In this document: positions 1 to 6,267 of the stretch, piece by piece
Position numbering within the stretch: the first letter of the stretch is position 1
Layout of the letters: each line of letters opens with the position of its first letter
Assembly (NCBI GenBank): GCA_937925455.1
Contig: CALEWF010000280.1
Coordinates: 1-19,012, forward strand
Length of the DNA stretch: 19,012 bases
Direction of reading: 5' to 3'
Source of the DNA: an uncultured Flavobacteriales bacterium
GTDB taxonomy: Bacteria > Bacteroidota > Bacteroidia > CAIKAF01
The notes under the pieces: model-generated
Told to the model about the DNA's origin: nothing
Databases searched by the model: none
Seen by the model: the letters and a program-made list of their open reading frames with translations, nothing else
Program-made: the position numbers and the translations under genes

Positions 1-720
1 AATTTAATAAACCTAACCACGTTTAACCCTCCAATTACCAACAACGGCAACACTGCATCACTGCTGGTATTTAACACAAACAACACCATTGGCCAAGGTT
101 ATTATTATTGGAATGGAACCCAATGGGTAAAACTAATTACCAAATTTGACGCATGGATGCTTGAGGGTAATATCGGCACAAACCCTACTATTAATTTTAT
201 TGGTACAATAGATAATGCAGATCTTGTTATCAGAACCAACAATAACGAACGATTTAGAGTATTTAACACGGGCGAAGTTTCTATTAACTCTCCTACCAAC
301 AATGCTGATGCAGGATTAAATATCAATTTTAATGACAAAGGGGTACTTATTCCAAAGGTAAATTTAATAAACCTAACCACGTTTAACCCGCCAATAACCA
401 ATAACGGAAATACCGTTTCACTTCTGGTTTACAATACCAACGTAGTACTGGGTGAAGGTTTTTATTATTGGAACGGAACTAAGTGGGTAAAACTTATAAC
501 CGGTGATGACGCATGGATGTTAAAAGGAAATACAGGAACGCTCCCCGGATTAAATTTTATAGGTACAATAGATAACGTAGATTTTGTAATGCGAACAAAC
601 AACACTGAACGTGTAAGAATTATGGCAAATGGAAGGGTAGGGATAAATACACCAACACCAGCTGTATCCGTTCATATAAATACTAACGATGCCATTAGAA
701 TACCTACCGGTACAACGGCT
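1..720 (+). repeat. Tandem 360-bp coding repeat (two units visible)
   Basis: Bases 1-360 and 361-720 are in-frame copies with a period of exactly 360 bp (120 codons). The first 60 bases of the two units match at 52 positions, and the GACGCATGGATG block recurs at 148 and 508. Identity falls at the end of the second unit, where the protein leaves the repeat for its C-terminal domain. The first visible unit begins mid-repeat at the window edge, so more copies probably lie upstream. Confidence 0.9.
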
Positions 721-1362
721 CAACAACCTGCCGGTGCACCAATTGGCTCATTACGGTTTAACACTACAACCGGTGTAGTAGAAGTGTTTAATGGTACTTG
801 CTGGCAACATGTTAATACCCCACCTGTAGGAGCTACTTATATTCAGTGGTTTAATGCAGCTAACCCTAATACCATTTATCCTTGCACTCAATGGGTAGCT
901 ACCGATATTGCTAATGGCGAATTTATTCGTGCTCGTGGTGGACAAGCCAATGTTGCTAATAATGCAGCTCTTACCGGTAATGTGCAGCAACATGCTATAC
1001 AACAGCATCAACATACTGCTACATTGACTATTAATAATGCTACTGGATTAAGTACTGGATTAAGTGGTAACCACGTTCATGAATTTTGGTCAAGATTTCA
1101 TGGAACATCAAGTGATAATTTACAACAAAATTGTGTTCCATATGAACTTTATGGAGGTGATGACTTTCCATATCCTAATTGTGATAATCCTGTTTATGGA
1201 CAACATTGGACATCAAACAATGGTAACCATTCACACACCATCCCTGATCATAATCATACTGGTACAGTTACTATCAACAATATTTCGGGTGGGGCAAATG
1301 CAAATGTCAATGAGACCCGACCAACTAATGTTGCTGTTATCTTTTGGAGAAGAATTAATTGA
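1..1362 (+). CDS. Partial repetitive extracellular protein with tail-fibre/collar-like C-terminus
   Basis: The frame is open from base 1 to a TGA at 1360-1362, so the 5' end lies outside the window and 453 codons are visible. Residues 1-240 hold two copies of a 120-residue repeat. Each has a YYWNGTxWVKLIT block, then DAWML(E/K)GNxGT, NFIGTIDN and RTNNxERxR blocks ending in GxVxIN(S/T)P. Repeats of this wording are common in large Bacteroidota surface proteins annotated as tail-fibre or endosialidase-chaperone-like. The C-terminal ~180 residues resemble phage tail collar and fibre tips: a GEFIRARGG block, four HxH motifs at residues 336-338, 358-360, 410-412 and 417-419, and an NETRPTNVAVIFW ending. 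No T9SS sorting domain is seen at the C-terminus. The next gene starts 11 bases downstream, so the two are probably cotranscribed. The role is not established; adhesion or surface display is an inference. Confidence 0.8.
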   Translation, partial: NLINLTTFNPPITNNGNTASLLVFNTNNTIGQGYYYWNGTQWVKLITKFDAWMLEGNIGTNPTINFIGTIDNADLVIRTNNNERFRVFNTGEVSINSPTNNADAGLNINFNDKGVLIPKVNLINLTTFNPPITNNGNTVSLLVYNTNVVLGEGFYYWNGTKWVKLITGDDAWMLKGNTGTLPGLNFIGTIDNVDFVMRTNNTERVRIMANGRVGINTPTPAVSVHINTNDAIRIPTGTTAQQPAGAPIGSLRFNTTTGVVEVFNGTCWQHVNTPPVGATYIQWFNAANPNTIYPCTQWVATDIANGEFIRARGGQANVANNAALTGNVQQHAIQQHQHTATLTINNATGLSTGLSGNHVHEFWSRFHGTSSDNLQQNCVPYELYGGDDFPYPNCDNPVYGQHWTSNNGNHSHTIPDHNHTGTVTINNISGGANANVNETRPTNVAVIFWRRIN

Positions 1363-1373
1363 TGTAGAGAATT

Positions 1374-3062
1374 ATGAAACGCTGGTGGTTTACATATATT
1401 GTACTATTATTAGTATCTCAAACCTGTTGGTTTGGGTTAGTAGCACAAACCGTACTAACATTAGACGGGGCGTATATGGTTATGTCGCACGGCACTCAGA
1501 CCGATCCTTTATACCTAACGGTGGCTAACCCTATGTCTAACGCTATTCAACGTTTTTCTGGACATATCCATTCAGAAAATCAATATCATTATGTACGATG
1601 GAATACAGATGTCTTAGTAGGAAATTACACAATTCCTTTTGGAGTAGCGGGCAATGCAGCTGATTATATTCCATTGGATTTTAAAAAAAATAATTCTGTA
1701 TTAACCACCATTAATTTTTCTACATATCCAACCAACCCGGCAAATATTCCATATCCTAACGCCAGCATTAGCAATGCAGCCTTAGTAGGGGCTGTTACTT
1801 CCATGCCTCAGTCTAATTTATCTATTGACCGATTTTGGATGATAGAAACCAGTGCGGCAATCGATGCAGATATAACATTTAGGTACCGAGGGATAGAAAA
1901 TACTACGGCTACCTGCTGGGACGATACCCTAAAAGCACAAAACTGGAATGGTGGTGGATGGAATGCTTTGCAACTACCCGGTAACCCCGGAGTAAATACC
2001 GGAATTGGAAGTGTAGGACCCGTCAACTTCAATACCTTTGGTCAGTTTGCATTAACGCTTCATCCACTTGAAATTGAAATTTCTGATACTACGCATGTTT
2101 CTTGTTTTGGTCTAAATGATGGAAGTGCCCAAGTTAGCGGACAAGGGGGTTTAGGACCATACACATATCAATGGACGCCCGCCGGCGGCAATAACGCCAT
2201 CGCTCAAAATCTTTATGCTGGTACTTACACGGTTACAGTTTCAGGAGCCAATGGATGCAGTCAAACAGCTACAGTAACAATAACCGAACCACCGCAAATT
2301 ATTATCAATCTTTCAAGCAATTCACCGGTTTGCGAAAATGATGCACTTACATTCCAAGCCAATAATATGGCAAATCATACTTACCAATGGACCGGACCAT
2401 CTTATTTTTCGAGTAATTCAGCAACCAATACCATCAATCCTGCATTAGTTCCAAATACGGGTACATATACGGTTACCGTAACGAATACTATTACAAATTG
2501 TACAAACACCGCTAGTATAAATTTAGTTGTTAATCCCAACCCCATTGCCTCGTTTATTACACAAGAAAATACGTATTTTGAAAATCATCCCATTCAGTTT
2601 TTAGATCAAAGTATTGGTAATAACACTATAACCACGTGGAATTGGGATATGCGAGATGGAAATACTTATAACAATAAAAATCCTATACATACATATAGTG
2701 ACACAGGAAACTATATGGTTCAGTTGACTGTTACTAATAATTTTGGATGTACCGATGAAACTTCAATCTTGCTTGTAATTAAACCGGTGTTTAACTTTTT
2801 TATTCCCAATAGCTTTACCCCTAACCGAGATTTTAAAAATGATATTTTCACCGCACATGGTCGTGGCATCAAAGAATTTTATATGGAAATATTTAACCGC
2901 TGGGGTCAGCTTATCTATCAAACCGATGATTTAATAAATGGTTGGGACGGATATTACAACAATCAACGAGTGCCGGTGGGAGTATATGTGTATAAAATAT
3001 ATGTGTTAGACAATACCAATACCGAACATCACTATATTGGAAATGTAAATGTTTTGTATTAA
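1374..3062 (+). CDS. Secreted SprB/Ig/PKD protein with T9SS type B sorting domain
   Basis: A 562-residue exported protein. It starts with a signal peptide (hydrophobic run about residues 5-23, likely cleavage near GLVAQ). A region of ~200 residues without a recognised domain follows. Next come a SprB-type repeat (about 241-306, with HVSCFGLNDGSAQV and YTYQWTPAGG), an Ig-like domain (about 311-387, SPVCENDALTF to GTYTVTVTN) and a PKD domain (about 388-470, TWNWDMRDG and HTYSDTGNY). The last ~90 residues are a gliding-motility-type (type B) sorting domain: IPNSFTPNRDFKNDIF, FNRWGQLIYQT, GWDGYYNNQRVPVGVYVYKI. Type B cargo is exported by T9SS and in known cases needs a PorP/SprF-like partner, none of which is encoded here. 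The start 11 bases after the preceding stop places it in one transcript with the tail-fibre-like gene, suggesting both act at the cell surface. Substrate or partner unknown. Confidence 0.9.
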   Translation: MKRWWFTYIVLLLVSQTCWFGLVAQTVLTLDGAYMVMSHGTQTDPLYLTVANPMSNAIQRFSGHIHSENQYHYVRWNTDVLVGNYTIPFGVAGNAADYIPLDFKKNNSVLTTINFSTYPTNPANIPYPNASISNAALVGAVTSMPQSNLSIDRFWMIETSAAIDADITFRYRGIENTTATCWDDTLKAQNWNGGGWNALQLPGNPGVNTGIGSVGPVNFNTFGQFALTLHPLEIEISDTTHVSCFGLNDGSAQVSGQGGLGPYTYQWTPAGGNNAIAQNLYAGTYTVTVSGANGCSQTATVTITEPPQIIINLSSNSPVCENDALTFQANNMANHTYQWTGPSYFSSNSATNTINPALVPNTGTYTVTVTNTITNCTNTASINLVVNPNPIASFITQENTYFENHPIQFLDQSIGNNTITTWNWDMRDGNTYNNKNPIHTYSDTGNYMVQLTVTNNFGCTDETSILLVIKPVFNFFIPNSFTPNRDFKNDIFTAHGRGIKEFYMEIFNRWGQLIYQTDDLINGWDGYYNNQRVPVGVYVYKIYVLDNTNTEHHYIGNVNVLY

Positions 3063-3305
3063 ACCTGTTTAATTCCTAAAATTTAAATATTAGTATATTC
3101 ATACGAGTTTTAAATTTTAAAATTTTTTAGGGGGGGATAGCGTGTATTTCTCCGCCTTTTTGGGGCGGATTCACCCGCTTCCCTGGTATTAAATTACGAA
3201 TTATCAATTACGAATTGAGAATACTATACATTTAATACATCTTCAAATCCTCTCATCTTCAAATTGATTCATTTCCAAATCATCCACTTCAAAGGGCGGA
3301 CTTCT
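3063..3305. other. Gene-free stretch with short AT-rich repeats and a small hairpin
   Basis: No supportable gene. After the type B gene the DNA is very AT-rich, then has a G run at 3130-3136 and a small hairpin (TCCGCC at 3151-3156 pairing with GGCGGA at 3164-3169, 7-base loop). AATTACGAATT occurs twice with a 3-base separation (3192-3202 and 3206-3216). A loose series of TTCAAAT/TTCCAAAT units follows from 3241 to 3280. The hairpin lacks a following T tract, so I do not call it a terminator. Short AATTACG and TTCAAAT repeats of this kind are familiar in Bacteroidota intergenic DNA; that comparison is from memory, not a search. Confidence 0.5.
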
Positions 3306-3448
3306 GCGGATGGAAGTGGAAAGCCCGCAGGGGCGAAGCCCACAGTGCACGGGGTAGCGGGGCTGAGGGCACGAAGACACCGCTACCCCGATGCAATGTG
3401 GGGCTGAGCCCCGAGGACTTGGAACGAACAGCCGCTTTAAGCAGCCTA
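3306..3448 (+). repeat. G+C-rich dispersed hairpin element, copy 1
   Basis: A G+C-rich block in AT-rich surroundings, between two convergent genes. It has a conserved 5' block (3306-3337, starting GCGGATGGAAGTGG) and a conserved 3' block (3406-3448, from GAGCCCCGAGGACTT to GCAGCCTA). Between them is a long imperfect stem: 3350-3360 pairs perfectly with 3380-3390, and the outer CACAGTGCA (3341-3349) pairs with TGCAATGTG (3392-3400) with one mismatch and one bulge. A smaller stem, GGGGC-TGA-GCCCC, lies at 3400-3412. The same plan recurs in the same orientation at 12313-12475. It resembles REP-like elements scattered through Bacteroidota genomes; function unknown. Confidence 0.75.
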
Positions 3449-3479
3449 TTACCCAAATACTCTAATAACAATTTGGGGA

Positions 3480-5798
3480 TTATTCTATAACTACACGTTT
3501 TGTTGATCTACCATTAGAAGTAATTACTTCAATGAGATAAACCCCACTACGTAAATCTTTATTTACTTGTGATGCATTATTACCTTGCACCAAGGGTAGA
3601 TATTGATTCATGATTAATTTTCCAGCCATATCATACATTTTTACTACACCGATTTCGGTAACATCGCTATACACATTTACTGTAAACTGGCCTTGTGAGG
3701 GATTGGGGTAAACGGTAAAATATACGTTCGGATTATCACTAACCGGCAACGAAGCATTGTTTACTTGCGTGGTACAAGGAATGGTAGGATTGGCAATATA
3801 CGTCATGTTGCTGAAGTCAATATAACAAACCCAGTTTGGATTATCTACAAACGGATTGCGGTTACCTTGTAAACTGTCTAAATAATCATTTCTTGACATA
3901 TCAACATTATTGGGAGGATATGCAAAGTGCCAGTTTTTCAGAACCTGTTGATTTTGTGCATAGTTAATAAAGTAAGGACCGGTGGCACAAATTTCACCGA
4001 TAGAAGCATTTAAATTCCATTGATTACCATTTACACCGTTGTAGCAAACGGTCATGTAAAACATAGCACGGGCTGCAGCACCTTTATGAGCGTCATTGGG
4101 TTCGTACACACGATTACCTGCAGAGTCTAATCCCATTTTTCCGTTTCCATAAGTAATGATGGGTGTAACTACTTCGCCCAAAGGATAGTTACAACGGGCA
4201 TCATTAACATTAACCTGAATGGTTGGATATAAATTATGCTGATCGTTGTATTCGGGTTTTTCAGGGCTATCTGCTGGATGTGTAGGCATCCAGCTATGCG
4301 GGAAGGTATGTTCGCGGCTCAAACCGGTGGCTGTAAAATCAAAAGGCAAGTTGAATAAAACTGGATTGCCACTGTACACGCAATTAATCACCTTATCAAA
4401 GGTATTAGAGCCAATCTGTGCAAAAGTATCACGAATAGCCCATCCATCAAGCATAGTAGATCGATAATTGCTGTAAAAAATAGCATTGTGAGGATTAACT
4501 ACATTAAACAATTGAGAAATAAAAGATGAATTTGATGGGTCAACCGTACTATATTCAGTTGGTGAAACCATTGAAGCGGGGGTGGTAACAGAACCAATGA
4601 GCGCATCGCCGGTACGATAATTTACAAAATTGCTACCTCCACCATTAAAGGGAATAACAGCAAAATGATAGGTGGTGTTTGCTTTGGTCCAACGAGGCCA
4701 GAATGAAGTAGTAGTGCCAGAGCCTTTTCCTTTAAACACAACTTTGGCATTACCAATGGTTTGTCCTACTTTGTAATCTGTTCCATCGGCAGGGGTGCCA
4801 GATACGGGTGCACCTTCGCTGCGTAACACCAGATAACCTCCGTAAAAATCAACCGTTGAATTGTTGAATGTAGCTACTACACGATACGTTTTATTTACTG
4901 GAAAGGTAAGATTTGTTGCAGCAGAAGAAGGCTCGGTGGCTAAATTGCCCCCAATGGCATATAAGTTTAACACATAGTTGTTATCTCCGTAAGCATCGTC
5001 TGATGTAATGTTGATTTGTGCAACCCGTGTTCCGGAAGCTGAGGGTGTAAAATTAATGGTCATGGTTTGTGTGCCTTGAGAGGGAATGGAAGTAGGTAGA
5101 GGTGGTGCAGCTAACGAAAAATCAGCAGCGTGGGTTCCTGTGATGGTAATGTTTGAAATATTTAAGGTAGATAAACTGGCATTACGTAAGGTGAAATTTA
5201 CCGGAGTGGTTGAAGAAACGGCACTATTAAATGGCTGTGAATATCCACCGTTAATCATCACTTGGCTGTTTTGTTCTAGTTTGATTTTGGGATTAGCAAA
5301 TAGTGGTTCTCTAACTATAATATCGTCAATAGCCACATTATATCCAGAAGTTTTATTAGTAAAATGAAACCGAACATAGCGAACATTTGTATTTGTAATA
5401 AGAACACTATCATAGTTACACGGACCAGATTGAGGTAAAGGATTAGAATTATTGTAGGTTTTTAAATCATTCCAGCTTGAACCATCCACTGATTCTTGAA
5501 CTTTGAAGGTGCCTTGCCAGGGAGAGCTGGTACCAGTTCCTAAAATACTATAGACTACACGGCCGGGTTGAGTAGCAGTATTCACCATAATATACTCACC
5601 TGTAGCATCTAATCGGGCAGAGCTGCTTCCTTCACAAACTTGCTGGGTGCTAGTATAAAATTGGTTACCGGATGTTCCCCAGCTGTGAGTCCATCCGGTA
5701 GGTGGTTGACCATCACAATTCCAAGATGTAGGCACTGGTGCCTGACTAAATCCATGTGTTACAAAAATAAATGGGAGTAACCTAAAGAGTGTTTTCAT
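3480..5798 (-). CDS. Secreted endonuclease I family nuclease, T9SS type A
   Basis: A 772-residue multidomain nuclease. A signal peptide (residues 1-20) is followed by a galactose-binding-like or anchor domain (about 25-165), a choice-of-anchor-D/HYDIN-like domain (about 170-285, TPVNFTLRN to TMTINFTPSASGTR) and a fibronectin-III-like domain (about 287-405). The endonuclease I domain (PF04231 type) spans about 412-660. It shows the His-metal signature REHTFPHSWM (495-504), DQHNLYP (519-525), NDARCNYPLGE, EPNDAHKGAAARAMFYM (566-582) and LQGNRNPFVDNP near the end. The last ~80 residues are a T9SS type A sorting domain (VYPNPSQGQF to KRVVIE). The family cuts single- and double-stranded DNA and sometimes RNA nonspecifically. 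It is the last gene of a four-gene operon, 27 bases after the lipoprotein gene, so an extracellular or surface role in nucleic-acid breakdown is likely. Confidence 0.93.
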   Translation of the reverse strand: MKTLFRLLPFIFVTHGFSQAPVPTSWNCDGQPPTGWTHSWGTSGNQFYTSTQQVCEGSSSARLDATGEYIMVNTATQPGRVVYSILGTGTSSPWQGTFKVQESVDGSSWNDLKTYNNSNPLPQSGPCNYDSVLITNTNVRYVRFHFTNKTSGYNVAIDDIIVREPLFANPKIKLEQNSQVMINGGYSQPFNSAVSSTTPVNFTLRNASLSTLNISNITITGTHAADFSLAAPPLPTSIPSQGTQTMTINFTPSASGTRVAQINITSDDAYGDNNYVLNLYAIGGNLATEPSSAATNLTFPVNKTYRVVATFNNSTVDFYGGYLVLRSEGAPVSGTPADGTDYKVGQTIGNAKVVFKGKGSGTTTSFWPRWTKANTTYHFAVIPFNGGGSNFVNYRTGDALIGSVTTPASMVSPTEYSTVDPSNSSFISQLFNVVNPHNAIFYSNYRSTMLDGWAIRDTFAQIGSNTFDKVINCVYSGNPVLFNLPFDFTATGLSREHTFPHSWMPTHPADSPEKPEYNDQHNLYPTIQVNVNDARCNYPLGEVVTPIITYGNGKMGLDSAGNRVYEPNDAHKGAAARAMFYMTVCYNGVNGNQWNLNASIGEICATGPYFINYAQNQQVLKNWHFAYPPNNVDMSRNDYLDSLQGNRNPFVDNPNWVCYIDFSNMTYIANPTIPCTTQVNNASLPVSDNPNVYFTVYPNPSQGQFTVNVYSDVTEIGVVKMYDMAGKLIMNQYLPLVQGNNASQVNKDLRSGVYLIEVITSNGRSTKRVVIE

Positions 5799-5825
5799 GA
5801 TGTTATTGATTTTGAGGTTATTATT

Positions 5826-6257
5826 TTAAAGTTTGGTTGCATAAACACTTAATGAATCCGGATACCTTTCCAAATGTAAGCTTTGTTGGGTTAATCCTCG
5901 AATAAAAAATCGTTTTTGCTTAAAAATTTTATTAAAGTTCGATGTGCCTGCAAAGCTCGGAATGAATGAATTAATGAACGTTAAGTCGTTATCTTTAATC
6001 GTAATATTTAAACGTACCGTATCTTGGGTTGAAGGCGAAATGTCGTGATACACATAGTTTACTTTGCAGGTGGCAGTATAGGCATCATTGCATGGTTCAA
6101 AAATTAGGTATTGCAAGATGGAATCAGCCGGAATTACTGTAGAGTCTCCTACAATTTCTGTTAGTTGCCACTTCCCATTCAACAGGTCGGCATTTTTTTG
6201 TGAAATACCGCAGGAAATTATCAGGAATGATGTTATTACAAAGAAGGTTTTATTCAT
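5826..6257 (-). CDS. Small lipoprotein, lipocalin-like
   Basis: A 143-residue protein with a lipoprotein signal (FLIISC, lipidated Cys at residue 16). The mature part opens with LNGKWQLTEIVGD, wording typical of lipocalin-like domains in Bacteroidota lipoproteins, and continues as predicted beta strands (ATCKVNYVY, TVRLNITI, LTFINSF). I do not recognise a specific function. Its start is 10 bases after the TonB-dependent receptor stop, and its end is 27 bases before the endonuclease gene. It is therefore inside the operon and may be a periplasmic or surface accessory to the receptor. Lipocalin assignment is by wording only. Confidence 0.8.
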   Translation of the reverse strand: MNKTFFVITSFLIISCGISQKNADLLNGKWQLTEIVGDSTVIPADSILQYLIFEPCNDAYTATCKVNYVYHDISPSTQDTVRLNITIKDNDLTFINSFIPSFAGTSNFNKIFKQKRFFIRGLTQQSLHLERYPDSLSVYATKL

Positions 6258-6267
6258 AGCATGTGTT

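Noticed and set aside
1..1362. Remnant prophage tail module
   Set aside because: Only the tip resembles a fibre; the repeats are typical of bacterial surface proteins and no phage assembly genes are visible. It stays open because upstream DNA is not seen.
1064..1528. 154-codon plus-strand frame spanning the junction of the first two genes
   Set aside because: It lies in another frame across two well-supported coding regions and is Met/Ile-rich low-complexity translation of the histidine-rich tip.
3151..3169. Hairpin after the type B gene as an intrinsic terminator
   Set aside because: Stem is only 6 bp and is not followed by a T tract on either strand.
3192..3285. CRISPR array from the AATTACG and TTCAAAT repeats
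   Set aside because: Units are short, irregular and lack uniform spacers.
3289..3471. 60-codon minus-strand open frame over hairpin element copy 1
   Set aside because: It is Pro/Arg/Ser-rich translation of a G+C-rich structured repeat. The frame over copy 2 (12304-12513) gives a different, unrelated peptide, so no protein is conserved between copies.
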